A DNA stretch of 64,000 nt from Acidobacteriota bacterium (GCA_021806005.1 JAJZDM010000001.1:1-64000), one strand, 5' to 3'; shown: positions 25,189 to 37,395, numbered from the stretch's first letter. Numbers and translations are program-made. Notes: generated by a model from the letters alone, not told the origin.

Positions 25189-25677
25189 TTGTGCCTCTTC
25201 AAGATCCCAAGTCAGATTGAAAATGCGCATGGCGGCCTGGCTCGCTGTGCAGAAGCTGCGTCCAGCAGGAAGATCGAGACGCGGAAGTGGAGAGAAGAGC
25301 TGCAGAAATATATCTGGATCGCACTTGGAGGAGCGCTCGGCGCCCTGGCCCGCGTATGGGTTGGCTCAGCCGTGTCGGAGCGCATGGGGACTCGATTTCC
25401 CTATGGCACCTTTGTCATCAACATCACCGCCTGTGTGCTGATCGGCTTCTCGCTGGAGTTTCTTGACCAGCACGTGGAGTTGAATCCCTCCTGGAGATAT
25501 CTGATTCCGACCGGATTTATCGGCGCCTATAGTACCTTTTCCACCTTCGAGTGGGAGACGTTCAGCAACCTGCAGATTGGCAGTTTCCTGATTGCGGGAT
25601 CCTACGTCGGGCTGAGCCTGGTGCTGGGCCTGGTTGGAGTATGGTGCGGCGTTCGGATGGCAAAGTGGCTGCCGTGA
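25189..25677 (+). CDS. crcB: fluoride ion channel CrcB/Fluc
   Basis: Exports fluoride as a dual-topology membrane dimer. Four membrane segments are visible, and the motifs GGALGALARVWVG, GTRFPYGTFVINI and GFIGAYSTFSTFEWET (pore Phe and Asn/Ser positions) are intact. Conserved sequence begins at YIWIALGGALG. The frame's only ATG/GTG/TTG start is TTG 25189, inside the riboswitch expression platform and with poor spacing. The CTG at 25300, preceded by GGAGAGAAGAG, would give the usual length, so the true start is unsettled. The next two genes encode DUF190 proteins. Confidence 0.93.
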   Translation: MCLFKIPSQIENAHGGLARCAEAASSRKIETRKWREELQKYIWIALGGALGALARVWVGSAVSERMGTRFPYGTFVINITACVLIGFSLEFLDQHVELNPSWRYLIPTGFIGAYSTFSTFEWETFSNLQIGSFLIAGSYVGLSLVLGLVGVWCGVRMAKWLP

Positions 25678-25782
25678 GTGCAGACGCTGGCGATAGGATG
25701 GGAGTTTGACGGCTGGAGGGCGATGACAGCGCCTGTCATCCAAAACGGGGAGTTCATGGATAGGCATGGGTAAAGGAGAACG

Positions 25783-26502
25783 ATGCTAGCTGCGGGAAGG
25801 GCCGTAAAGGTTTCTATCTATCTGAGTTCGGGCGCCAGCCACCATGGCGTCTCCGACTATTCGAGTGTGCTGGACTTTCTCTTCTTTCGCGGCGTCTCCG
25901 GAGCCACCGTGCTGAAGGGGGTTGCCGGCTTTGGAGCCGATCATCATATGCACTCCGCAAACTTTGTGGAGATCTCCGATCGCCTGCCAATCAAGATTGA
26001 GTTCGTGGAGACCATGGAGAAGGTGGACCAACTGATGGGCAAACTCCAGGAACTGGTGGGATCGGGCATGATCGAGGTGCAGGAGACCACCATCGTCAAA
26101 CCGGCAGAGTCATCGAAAGCGAAGAGCCAGACACAAAAGGAGACGGTGAAGATCGAGGGCCGGGCGCAGATGATGCGGATCTTCATCGGCGAGAGCGACC
26201 GCTGGCAGGAGAAACCGCTCCACCAGGCCCTGGTGGAGGCCATGCGCGCCAACGATCTGGCCGGGGTTACGGTGTATCGCGGCATCCTTGGCTATGGCGC
26301 CCACCGCAGGATTCACAAGGACAGGCTCTTCCGTCTCTCCGAAGATGCTTCGATCGTACTCTCGGTGGTGGATAGCGAGGAGAAGCTGAAGGAGTTTCTG
26401 CCTCTGGTCGACAAGATGGTGCAGGAGGGTCTGGTAGTGATCTCCGATGTCGAGATCATCAAATACGCGCACCGTGCCTCCTCTCCGGGCGAAGGGGCGT
26501 GA
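25783..26502 (+). CDS. DUF190-family protein with two tandem domains
   Basis: A 239-residue cytosolic protein made of two DUF190 repeats (about 5-105 and 125-230), a PII-like ferredoxin fold. Each repeat carries the family string: ATVLKGVAGFGADHHMHSAN in the first and VTVYRGILGYGAHRRIHKDR in the second, followed by LPIKIEFVET and ASIVLSVVDS. A Lys/Ser-rich linker joins them. DUF190 genes often accompany crcB; the protein probably modulates fluoride export or senses a metabolite, but its biochemistry is not established. Confidence 0.88.
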   Translation: MLAAGRAVKVSIYLSSGASHHGVSDYSSVLDFLFFRGVSGATVLKGVAGFGADHHMHSANFVEISDRLPIKIEFVETMEKVDQLMGKLQELVGSGMIEVQETTIVKPAESSKAKSQTQKETVKIEGRAQMMRIFIGESDRWQEKPLHQALVEAMRANDLAGVTVYRGILGYGAHRRIHKDRLFRLSEDASIVLSVVDSEEKLKEFLPLVDKMVQEGLVVISDVEIIKYAHRASSPGEGA

Positions 26503-26506
26503 GGCG

Positions 26507-26863
26507 ATGAAGGAAGCGTTCAAGGCCAGGATGCTGCGCATCTACTGCATGGAGACCGATCAGTGGAAGGGTGAGCCGCTGTACAAAGCCATTGTGGCCA
26601 GATGCCTGGAGCTGGGCATCGCGGGAGCGACGGTCTACCGCGGTCTGGAGGGATTTGGCGCCAGCGCCAGGATCTATCAGCCGCACACCTTTTCGATCTC
26701 CAGCAACCTTCCGGTGCTGGTGTGCGTGGTGGACACCGAGAAGCAGATCGAGAAGCTTCTGCCCGAGGTGGAACCGATGCTTGCCGGTGGACTGATCGCC
26801 ATCTCAACGGTGGATGCGATTCGCTATCTTCGTTCTGAGCAGGATCCGCCGGCGTCGAGCTGA
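26507..26863 (+). CDS. DUF190-family protein, single domain
   Basis: A 118-residue protein with one PII-like DUF190 domain: MLRIYCMETDQWKGEPLY, ATVYRGLEGFGASARIYQ, LPVLVCVVDTEKQIEKLL. The start ATG 26507 is four bases after the stop of the tandem protein. It resembles the second repeat of its neighbour, so the operon holds three DUF190 domains in two proteins. It is the last gene of the fluoride operon. Confidence 0.87.
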   Translation: MKEAFKARMLRIYCMETDQWKGEPLYKAIVARCLELGIAGATVYRGLEGFGASARIYQPHTFSISSNLPVLVCVVDTEKQIEKLLPEVEPMLAGGLIAISTVDAIRYLRSEQDPPASS

Positions 26864-26878
26864 TTCAGCGGATGTTGC

Positions 26879-28528
26879 CTAACGCAGCTTCGCAGTACGA
26901 AGGAAGTCGAAGCTGCCTCCCGGGTCCAGCGTCAGGTGGACGAGGCGCTTGGAGTGCACGACGACGTTGTCCGGGTACCAGAGCGGGAGGGTGGGCAGAT
27001 TGCGGGCAAGGATCTGCTGGATCTGGATGTAATCCTGGCGACGTTCGGCGTCGCTGGTGGCGAGGCTGGCAGCGCGCAGCAGGGCATCGACTGTGGGGTT
27101 GGAGTAGCGGCCACGGTTGGCTCCCCGGGGAGGAAACATCTCTGTGGCGTAGGCGTAATGAAAGATGTCCGGATCCTCGTTGGAGCCGATCCAGCGGAGC
27201 AGGTACATCTGGAAGGCGCCCTTGGTGATGTCCGAGTAAAAGGTGCCGAAGTCGGAGGATCGCAGGGCGAGGTCGATGCCGGCCTGGTGGAGTTCGGCCT
27301 GCATCGCCTGGGCCTCCAGGCGGGAGGTCTCATCGGTAGAGGTCTTCAGGGTAAGGTGCAGGCGGATGCCGTTGCGGTCCGGTTGGAGACCAGCGGCGTT
27401 GAGCAGGGCGATGGCCCGGCCCAGGTCGTGCGGATACTGCGGAAGATCCCCGGATGGAGCCGCGGCCCAGTGGCCGGGTGGCAGCAGGGTGTCTGCGATA
27501 TGGGCGTGGCCGCGCCACAGCGCGGCGATCAGCGCCGGGCGGTCGATGGCGAAGGCGATGGCCTGGCGCACCCGGGGGTCGTGCAGGGCGGGGTCCTGGA
27601 CGTTGAAGTTGAGGTAGTCGACGCGGGATCCGGGACCGGTGGCGATGGCCAGATGGGGATGGCGGGAGCGGGCGGCGTGGTCGCCCAGAGCATGCACCAT
27701 GTCCATGGTGAGGAGGTTGCTCTCGACGTCGGCCGAGCCCTTCTCCATCTCCAGCGCGGCGGTGATGGTATCTGGAACGACGTCAAAGCGGAGTTGCTGG
27801 ATGGTGGGGCTGGGCGCTCCGGCCCAGTAGTCGGGGTTGCGCGCCAGGATGACGTCCTTGTCCTGCACCTGGGAGACGAAGCGGAAGGGGCCGGAGCCGA
27901 TGGGATGAAGGCCTTCGTCGGCGCCGGCACCCCCCTCCACCACGCCAAAGAGGCCATCGCTGAGGTTGAAGAGCAGGCTTGGCAGAGGCGTGCTGGTGTG
28001 GACGACGACGGTGAGAGGATCCGGGGTGTCCACGGCGGTGATGGGCTTGAAGGCTCCGCCTTTGGCGGTGACGATGGAGCCGTTGGTCATGCTGCGGATC
28101 GACCAGGCGACATCGGCAGCGGTGAGGGGGTGGCCGTCTGTGAAGTGAACGCCGGGACGGAGGTGAAAGATCCAGGTGAGCGGGTCAGGGCGGAGCCAGC
28201 TTGTGGCCAGCCAGGGTTGCAGGTGGAAGTGGGCGTCCTTGCGCACCAGGGGGTCGAAGATGAGTTCGCCGATGCGTTCCGACTGCGAGTCCGTGCCCTG
28301 GCGGACGTCCAGGCTGTTGGGCGAGGACTCGATCAGGAAGACCAGGGTGTGAGGATGGGGCGCGGGGCGGCAGCCGGTGAGGGTAAGCGCAACGGTGAGC
28401 AGGAGGGCGAGACTGTGCTTCCAGAGCCGACGTTGTGTGGCCGGTGCGTGGGCCGGAGAGAAGGATCGCCGGTAAGACGGTTGGCGGGGGGGCTGCGCAG
28501 AGCCCGGCGGCACAGGGTGAGGCGTCAT
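26879..28528 (-). CDS. peptide/oligopeptide ABC transporter substrate-binding lipoprotein
   Basis: A 549-residue family-5 (OppA/DppA-type) solute-binding protein on the periplasmic side. After about 35 N-terminal residues comes a hydrophobic segment and the lipobox LTGC. SSPNSLDVRQGTDSQSERIG, LIFDPLVRKD, LRPGVHFTDGHPLTAADVAW and VRQAIAFAIDRPAL are typical of the family. No permease or ATPase is adjacent. Its first codon overlaps the stop of anmK (ATGA), so it may bind murein peptides, as MppA does, for the recycling pathway. Confidence 0.9.
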   Translation of the reverse strand: MTPHPVPPGSAQPPRQPSYRRSFSPAHAPATQRRLWKHSLALLLTVALTLTGCRPAPHPHTLVFLIESSPNSLDVRQGTDSQSERIGELIFDPLVRKDAHFHLQPWLATSWLRPDPLTWIFHLRPGVHFTDGHPLTAADVAWSIRSMTNGSIVTAKGGAFKPITAVDTPDPLTVVVHTSTPLPSLLFNLSDGLFGVVEGGAGADEGLHPIGSGPFRFVSQVQDKDVILARNPDYWAGAPSPTIQQLRFDVVPDTITAALEMEKGSADVESNLLTMDMVHALGDHAARSRHPHLAIATGPGSRVDYLNFNVQDPALHDPRVRQAIAFAIDRPALIAALWRGHAHIADTLLPPGHWAAAPSGDLPQYPHDLGRAIALLNAAGLQPDRNGIRLHLTLKTSTDETSRLEAQAMQAELHQAGIDLALRSSDFGTFYSDITKGAFQMYLLRWIGSNEDPDIFHYAYATEMFPPRGANRGRYSNPTVDALLRAASLATSDAERRQDYIQIQQILARNLPTLPLWYPDNVVVHSKRLVHLTLDPGGSFDFLRTAKLR

Positions 28529-29768
28529 GCGTAGCTCACCTTGCCGAGGACGACGGGCCGATTGGCCCCTGTGGCGGAGGGAACGTTGCCGGGGAGGTGG
28601 TTCCAGGTGAGCCAGCCCAGCAGGGCGAAGGCGGCGGCCTCCTTGGCCTGTACCGGGAGGCCTGCGGAGGCGGTGCTGGAGAGCGTGACGCCGAGTGGGG
28701 CGAACTCCTGCTGGAGCTGGCGCATCAGGGTGAGGTTGTGTGCGCCGCCTCCGGCGGCCAGCAACTCAGTGGATCGAGCCATGGGCGCGTGCTGTTGGAG
28801 GTGGGCACGGCAGAGGCGGCGGTAGGCGTCCAGGACGGTGACCGCAGTGAACGCGGTAGCGGTGGCGATGACGTCCGCGCGGCGCAGGCTGGCCCCGCGA
28901 GAGGCGGCGCGCCGGCACTGGGAGAGAAGGCGCTGGGCGAAGGCTCTGCCGAACTGCTCCCGCCCGCAGGACTTGGGCGCCGGCATGGAGAAGTAGGGGT
29001 TGGTCAGGAGCCGGTCGAGGACCGGCTGCAGCACCCGTCCGTCGGCGGCGACGGCTCCATCCTTGTCCAGAGGTCGGTTGTAGAGCTGCTGCATTAGCAG
29101 GTCGATGACCATGTTGGCGGGGCCGGTGTCAAAGGCCAGGACCTCGGAGATGGAGCATGCAGCGGGCAGGGCGGTGACGTTGGCGATGCCGCCGAGGTTG
29201 AGCAGGAGCCGGTTCTTCGACGGATGGCGAAAGCTGCAGAAGTCCAGCATGGGGACCAGCGGCGCTCCCTGACCCGCGGCGGCCAGGTCGGCGGGACGAA
29301 AGTCGCTGACGACAGGGATGCGAAGGCGCTCTGCGATGACGGCGGGCTCGCCGAGCTGGGAGGTGCAACGAATGGGGGCGCCAAGAAACGCCGCCGGCAT
29401 GGCTTGGTGATAGAGGGTCTGACCGTGGATGGCGGCCAGTTGCGGCTGGAGACGGAGTGCTTTGGATGTCTCAGCGATGGCGTCAGCGTAGCGTTCGCCC
29501 AGGCACCAGGAGAGCTGCGCGAGTTGGGCCGCCGTGGTACGACGGCCGGCGGCGATCTCGAGGATGGTGGAACGGAGGGGCTGGTCGTAAGGGAAGGATC
29601 GGTAACCGAGAAGCTGGAGGCGAGGAGAGCCTGAGGTTTGCGCTGCGGGGCGGATGCGGCACAGGGCGACGTCGACGCCGTCGGCCGATGTGCCGCTCAT
29701 GATCCCGGCGACCAGCAGCGGCTGGAGCGACGGGAGAGGCGGCGTGGAGGGCCGGCCGGACCGGGGCT

Positions 29769-29772
<4 letters not shown>
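28525..29772 (-). CDS. anmK: anhydro-N-acetylmuramic acid kinase
   Basis: Phosphorylates and opens 1,6-anhydro-MurNAc released during cell-wall turnover, giving MurNAc-6-phosphate. The protein is 415 residues, slightly longer than usual because of a Pro-rich N-terminus before LLVAGIMSGTSADGVDVALC, the family's phosphate motif. LAAIHGQTLYH, LLNLGGIANVT, AFDTGPANMVID and LAAGGGAHNLTLM are further signatures. It overlaps mutS upstream and the binding-protein gene downstream by four bases each, so the three are co-translated. Confidence 0.94.
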
Positions 29773-32561
<2,789 letters not shown>

Positions 32562-32801
32562 GGATGCCAAAGTCTGAATGCCCAGAATATCGTAGATGTC
32601 CGGACAAGTTCGCGCAGGACACGAGCGAGGCCGGCCGGTTCTGCCCGGGGTGGTTCTGTCAGGGGTGCCGGGCGGGGAGGGTACGAGGCCCGAAGAAGCA
32701 ACCGATTGTGCATATGGCGCCAAGGGGGGTGGCGCAGGTTCTATGAAAACGTCTAATATTCATGCCGGACCGAAAATCGGTCTGTTCGGGACGGTGCTCT
32801 T

Positions 32802-33077
32802 ATGGGTGTGGATCTGGATACGTGGGATAGTGGGTGTCTTTTGGAGCATCGGGGCCAGCGAGGAGCGATGGTCCTTGATGCTCCAACCTTTGATGGACCT
32901 TTTGATGATTCGTTTGATGTGCCCGCCTATGTGCCTCTACGGGAGGTTTTCCAGGACCTGAGCGGAAGGAAGATCGTGCGCCTCTCGATCGTGCTGATGC
33001 TGGCGGTTCTGGCCTGGGTGGGGCTATGGTGTCTGGTGGCAGGGGGTGTTCGACTGGCGGAGCGCCTGGTGGCCTGA
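32802..33077 (+). CDS. small membrane protein of unknown function
   Basis: A 91-residue protein with an acidic, Asp/Phe-rich N-terminal half (LDAPTFDGPFDDSFDVPAYV) and one C-terminal membrane segment (IVLMLAVLAWVGLWCLVAGG). It is divergent from mutS with 240 bases between. An internal ATG at about 32868 would give a 69-residue product. No family is recognised and no strong ribosome site is visible; base composition and the clean membrane segment make it plausible. Confidence 0.5.
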   Translation: MGVDLDTWDSGCLLEHRGQRGAMVLDAPTFDGPFDDSFDVPAYVPLREVFQDLSGRKIVRLSIVLMLAVLAWVGLWCLVAGGVRLAERLVA

Positions 33078-33163
33078 ACGCCTGGTGGCCTGAAGAGGTT
33101 ATCCGTTCGCTTTGGACCGGAGAAGCTGTTTGTGAGGAGCGAGCAATAATGCCGGAGAGCAAG

Positions 33164-33345
33164 TGAACGATGAAAAGAGTGCCCCAGGGACAGATGTGAG
33201 GCGAGAGCAACTTGCTTGCAAGGTGGTAGAGGAAGGGTTGTCGGTAAGAGCCGCGGCCTTGTCATTGACCGTAAGCGCCTGGACGGCGGCCAGGCGGGAG
33301 AGCCGGATCTGGTTCGCTACGCTTCGTTGACCCGGCCCTCCGGTT
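33164..33345 (+). pseudogene. IS481-like transposase N-terminal remnant
   Basis: One frame reads SAPGTDVRREQLACKVVEEG then LSVRAAALSLTVS, like the first helix-turn-helix of IS481/IS3-type transposases; a shift to another frame gives GEPDLV and TRPS, resembling the GExGLxDRSSRP turn that follows. A stop at about 33330 and frame changes show decay. No terminal repeats were recognised. The rest of 33078-33496 has no gene. Confidence 0.45.
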
Positions 33346-33496
33346 TCTTCAAACCTGCCCTCCCAGTTTTCTCGTGATGAGATGCGGACCCAGTTACGGC
33401 TCGCGCCCGTACCCTCTTGCCGGCCTCAACACCCCGTCGATCATGTGCTCAGCTACGGAAACAACCCTTTGATGATGCACGTGCGACCCAGATTTG

Positions 33497-35794
33497 CTAG
33501 TTGACGGGGGAGTTGCTCTGGCCAGTGCGCCACCGGGTGGAGAGCACAGCCAGTTTTTCACTGATGGAGGCGGGTTCTGGCGGAGAGGGTCTGTTTGCTT
33601 TCCCGGGCCGGGAAGCCGGCTTGCGGCTGCCCGAGGCTGGGGCCTGCAGCGCCTTGATGGAGAGAGCGATGCGCTTGGTTTTGGTGTCTGCCGATAGCAC
33701 CTTGACCTTGACGATCTGTCCTACTTTTAGCACTTCGGCGGGTTCCTTGATGTAATGGTTGGCAATCTCGGAGATGTGAACCAGGCCGTCCTGATGGACG
33801 CCGAGGTCGATGAAGGCGCCGAACTTCGTCACGTTGGTGACGACGCCTTCGAGCACCATGCCAGGCTGAAGATCGGTGAGTTCACGCACGGAGTCGCTGA
33901 AGGCCGGCGCAACGAAACGATCGCGGGGGTCGCGGCTGGGCTTCTTCAACTCCCCCAGAATGTCCTGCAGCGTGAAGTTGCCGGCTGAGAAGGCGCTCTG
34001 GTCAAGGTTGGCGAGCAGTTGCGGGTTACGAATCAACTCCGGGAGCGGCTGGGCGAGGGAGTGGGCAATCTGTTCCACCAGACCGTAGGACTCCGGGTGA
34101 ACGGCGGTGTTGTCCAGCGGATGCTCTCCATCGCGGACACGAAGGAAGCCTGCAGCTTGTTCGAAGGTTTTGGGACCGACGCCGGCGACCTGGTGAAGCT
34201 GTGCCCGTGAGCGGAAGAGCCCATTCTCATCGCGGTAGCTGACGATGTTGAGCGCGATGCGTTGGCTGATCCCGGCGACGTAGCGCAGCAGGGTCCAGGA
34301 GGCGGTATTGAGGTCGACGCCGACGCGGTTGACGCAGCTCTCGATGGTGGACTCCAGTGACTGCTGCAACTGGCGTTGATCGACGTCGTGCTGATACTGT
34401 CCGACACCGATGGACTTGGGATCCACCTTGACCAGTTCGGAGAGCGGATCCTGGAGGCGGCGGGCGATAGAGATGGCGCCGCGCACGGTGAGATCCAGGT
34501 TGGGAAATTCCTGGCGTGCGACCTCCGAGGCGGAGTAAACGCTTGCGCCTGCCTCCGAGACGGTGACGCGGAAGATGTGGGTGAGGCCGTTGCCGTGCAG
34601 GAACTCGCGCACAAATGCGTCGGTCTCGCGGGATGCGGTTCCATTGCCGATGGCAATGGCGCGCACGTTGTGTTTGGCGAGGATGGCCGCGAGTTTGTGG
34701 TTGGCCTCGTTGGTCCGCCCGGTGTGGGGGTAGATAACGTCGTCGGCGAGAAACTTGCCGGTCTGGTCCACGATGGCCAGCTTGCAACCGGTCCGCAAGC
34801 CGGGATCGATGCCTAGAACAGAGATTGGGCCCGCAGGGGCGGCCAGAAGAAGATGCTCGAGGTTGTCGCGAAAGGTCTCGATGGCGGCGAGATCGGAGCG
34901 GCGCTTCAGTTCGAGGCGAATCTCTCCCTGGATGGAAGAGTTCAAGAGGCGCTTCCAGCAGTCCTCGATGGCGAGGTTGAGCTGGGGTGTCCAGTCACCG
35001 GCCTGGCGCAGGACACGGGGGCGGATGCGGTCCAGGACGCGGGTCTCTTCCAGTTCGATGAGCCAGTAGAGAACGGCCTCGGATTCACCGCGGCGGATGG
35101 CCAGCATGCGGTGGGATGGAATGGTCTTCACCGGCTCGCGGTACTCGTAGTACATCTTGAATTTTTCCTGGTCGTCTTTGGCGTCCATCGTCTTGCGGCT
35201 GACGATGATGCCTTCGTCGAAGAGGAGAGATCTGGCCTCTTTGCGCACCGCGGCATCTTCACTGATCCACTCCGCCACAATGTGACGAGCGCCTTCGAAC
35301 GCCTCCTCCAGTGTGCTGACTTCTTTTGCAGGGTCCAGCAGGGATTGGGCGAGGGAGGCGATGTCCAGCGGTCCGGGAGTCTGGGAATAGATGTAGGTGG
35401 CCAGTGGCTCCAGCCCCTTCTCCCGGGCGATGGTCGCCTTGGTGCGGCGTTTGGGCTTGTAAGGCAGGTAGAGGTCTTCGAGTTCGCTGCGATCGAGGAC
35501 GGCCTCGATGCGAAGCTTCAGATCGTCGGTGAGTTTGCCCTGTTCGGCGATCGAGGCCAGGACGGTGGCCTTGCGATCCAGCAGATCTCTAAGGGAGGAG
35601 GATTGCTCTGCGATGTCCCGGATCTGAACCTCATCCAGGTTGCCGGTGGCCTCTTTGCGGTAGCGGGCGAGGAAGGGAACGGTGGCTCCGTCATCCAGTA
35701 ACGCGATCACGGCGCGGACCCCATTGGGGGGGAGATTCAAGGTTTGAGAGATATGCGAGACGAGGTGCGATGGGAGGGGAGTTGCTTGAGACAT
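33497..35794 (-). CDS. tex: RNA-binding transcriptional accessory protein Tex
   Basis: A 765-residue nucleic-acid-binding protein related to eukaryotic Spt6. Order of domains: N-terminal helical region (VRAVIALLDDGATVPFLARYRKEATGNLDE spans its start), YqgF/RNase H-like domain (SVLGIDPGLRTGCKLAIVDQ), helix-hairpin-helix region (GVDLNTASWTLLRYVAGIS; GVGPKTFEQAAGFLRV) and a C-terminal S1 domain (GMVLEGVVTNVTKFGAFIDL, DGLVHISE). A basic Pro/Ser tail of about 45 residues ends the protein. It is thought to act in transcription and ribonucleoprotein stability. Confidence 0.95.
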   Translation of the reverse strand: MSQATPLPSHLVSHISQTLNLPPNGVRAVIALLDDGATVPFLARYRKEATGNLDEVQIRDIAEQSSSLRDLLDRKATVLASIAEQGKLTDDLKLRIEAVLDRSELEDLYLPYKPKRRTKATIAREKGLEPLATYIYSQTPGPLDIASLAQSLLDPAKEVSTLEEAFEGARHIVAEWISEDAAVRKEARSLLFDEGIIVSRKTMDAKDDQEKFKMYYEYREPVKTIPSHRMLAIRRGESEAVLYWLIELEETRVLDRIRPRVLRQAGDWTPQLNLAIEDCWKRLLNSSIQGEIRLELKRRSDLAAIETFRDNLEHLLLAAPAGPISVLGIDPGLRTGCKLAIVDQTGKFLADDVIYPHTGRTNEANHKLAAILAKHNVRAIAIGNGTASRETDAFVREFLHGNGLTHIFRVTVSEAGASVYSASEVARQEFPNLDLTVRGAISIARRLQDPLSELVKVDPKSIGVGQYQHDVDQRQLQQSLESTIESCVNRVGVDLNTASWTLLRYVAGISQRIALNIVSYRDENGLFRSRAQLHQVAGVGPKTFEQAAGFLRVRDGEHPLDNTAVHPESYGLVEQIAHSLAQPLPELIRNPQLLANLDQSAFSAGNFTLQDILGELKKPSRDPRDRFVAPAFSDSVRELTDLQPGMVLEGVVTNVTKFGAFIDLGVHQDGLVHISEIANHYIKEPAEVLKVGQIVKVKVLSADTKTKRIALSIKALQAPASGSRKPASRPGKANRPSPPEPASISEKLAVLSTRWRTGQSNSPVN

Positions 35795-36216
35795 GCTTCT
35801 CCATGATAGGCAGGATGGGAGAGGAAAAGACGGATGCAGAGCGGAGAACGGGAGAGCCAGGGACGGAATTTGGCCGCCCGGTGGGCATCAGATGCCGGGA
35901 CCGGGTATCCGATATTTGTCCGGGTACCAGCCTTCGGAATGGTGAGACGCCGGGCGGATGCCGGGGCTATCTCCGGCTTTGGGAGAACCGGAGCTGCCGA
36001 AGCCAAGGGTCGGCCCCTGGAATGGTTTTTCCCAAGGAAAAAAAAGACGGCTTTTTGCCCGTGGAGAAGCCGTTTGACGGACCCGGCACTCACGGTCCAT
36101 GAGCTCTGGTTCCGGAAGGTTTTCCATGACGCCTTTGACTCCTTGAGTTGAAGAGAGTAATACTCAGCTTTCAAAGTTGTATTTCAATAGAGAGCGTATT
36201 TCAGGGGTGTAATCAC
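35795..36216. promoter_or_regulatory. tex/rhaI divergent intergenic region with stem-loops
   Basis: There are 420 bases without a gene. CTCCGG/CCGGAG (35971-35976 with 35988-35993) sits inside CTTCGG/CCGAAG (about 35931-35936 with 35997-36002), suggesting a branched RNA fold on either strand. An intrinsic terminator lies at 36038-36073 on the minus strand. Close to rhaI, GAGTAATACTC (about 36160-36170) is a near-perfect palindrome and GAGAGTAATA recurs before the regulator gene at about 37451. Confidence 0.45.
36038..36073 (-). terminator. intrinsic terminator on the minus strand, upstream of tex
   Basis: Read on the minus strand, ACGGCTT and AAGCCGT (7 bp) enclose a 13-nt loop and are followed after one C by eight T. 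No minus-strand gene ends to its right, so it terminates either antisense transcription from the rhaI promoter area or a long tex leader (244 bases before the tex ATG). Confidence 0.6.
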
Positions 36217-37395
36217 GTGAAGACAGCCGAAGAGAAGATCACTGCGGCCCTGGATGGATTAGCGATAGAGATTCCATCCTGGGGATTTGCCAACACCGGC
36301 ACGCGTTTTGGGAAGTTTGTACAGAAGGAGGCTGCGACCTCGATTGAGGAGAAGTTTGCCGATGCGGCCCAGGTGCATGCCCTGACCGGGGCTAGCCCGA
36401 CGCTGGCGTTGCACGTGCTGTGGGATCTGCCCCATGGAGTAAGCGATGTGCCCCTGATCCAGGATCTGGAGAAAAAGTATGGCGTTCGCGCGGGCTCGAT
36501 CAATCCGAATCTGTTTCAGCACCAGGAGTACAAGCACGGGTCGATCTGCAACCCCAGTGCGGAGGTGCGGCAGATGGCGGTAGAGCATCTGCTGGATTCG
36601 GTGGAGATTGCCCGCAGGTTGGATTCGCAGGATGTCTCGCTGTGGGTTGCCGATGGATCGAACTACCCTGGAACCCAGAGCATCTCCCGGAGGATCGACT
36701 ATCTGATGGAGGCGATGGCCGCGACCCACGCCAGGCTGGGGCCGACGCAGCGCATGCTGATCGAGTACAAGCCGTTTGAGCCGGCCTTTTACCATACGGA
36801 CATCGCCGACTGGGGCATGGCGCTGCTGCTGGCCAGGCACGCCGGGCCCAAGGCGTTTGTGCTGGTGGACACCGGGCACCACTACCAGGCGCAGAACATC
36901 GAGCAAATCGTGGCCTGGCTGCTGCGGGAGGGTGCGCTGGGCGGGTTCCATTTTAACGACCGGCGCTATGCGGACGATGATCTGACGATCGGTTCGATCG
37001 ATCCCTACCAGGTGTTTCGGATCCTTCACGAGTTGCTGTCTGATGATCGGGGGTTGAAGCAGACGGCGTTCATGATCGATCAGAGCCACAACCTGAAGGG
37101 CAAGATGGAGGCGATGGTGCAGACCATATGCAGTGCCCAGGAGTTGTTTGCCAAGGCGGCACTGATCGATCAGGAACGGCTGGCTGAACTGCAGGAGGAG
37201 GCGTGCCTGGTGGAGGCTGAGGAGTGTCTGCGGTCAGCGTTCTGGTATGACGTCCGTCCCGCAGTTCGGGCCTGGCGGCGGAGCCGGGGGTTGGCGGAGG
37301 ATCCCCTGGAGGCACTGCGCACGTGCGGGTACCTGGAGAAGATTCGAGCCGAACGGGGGGAACGGAATACCGGATCCGTGAGCAGTTATGCGTAG
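36217..37395 (+). CDS. rhaI: L-rhamnose isomerase (RhaI-type TIM barrel)
   Basis: Isomerises L-rhamnose to L-rhamnulose, the first step of the pathway completed by the kinase and aldolase downstream. The protein is 392 residues from GTG 36217 (VKTAEEKITAALDG); the frame is open 23 codons further upstream. Sugar-isomerase barrel motifs include ALHVLWDLPHG, SLWVADGSNYPG, MLIEYKPFEPAFYHTDIADW with the metal Glu, LVDTGHHYQAQNIEQI and GGFHFNDRRYADDD. It is the Pseudomonas/Bacteroidetes-type isomerase, not the E. coli RhaA family. The regulator gene follows after 127 bases. Confidence 0.92.
   Translation: MKTAEEKITAALDGLAIEIPSWGFANTGTRFGKFVQKEAATSIEEKFADAAQVHALTGASPTLALHVLWDLPHGVSDVPLIQDLEKKYGVRAGSINPNLFQHQEYKHGSICNPSAEVRQMAVEHLLDSVEIARRLDSQDVSLWVADGSNYPGTQSISRRIDYLMEAMAATHARLGPTQRMLIEYKPFEPAFYHTDIADWGMALLLARHAGPKAFVLVDTGHHYQAQNIEQIVAWLLREGALGGFHFNDRRYADDDLTIGSIDPYQVFRILHELLSDDRGLKQTAFMIDQSHNLKGKMEAMVQTICSAQELFAKAALIDQERLAELQEEACLVEAEECLRSAFWYDVRPAVRAWRRSRGLAEDPLEALRTCGYLEKIRAERGERNTGSVSSYA

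Noticed and set aside
26936-28534. 532-codon open frame on the plus strand
   Set aside because: Antisense to the peptide-binding lipoprotein gene, which has clear family motifs; the composition is that of a shadow frame.
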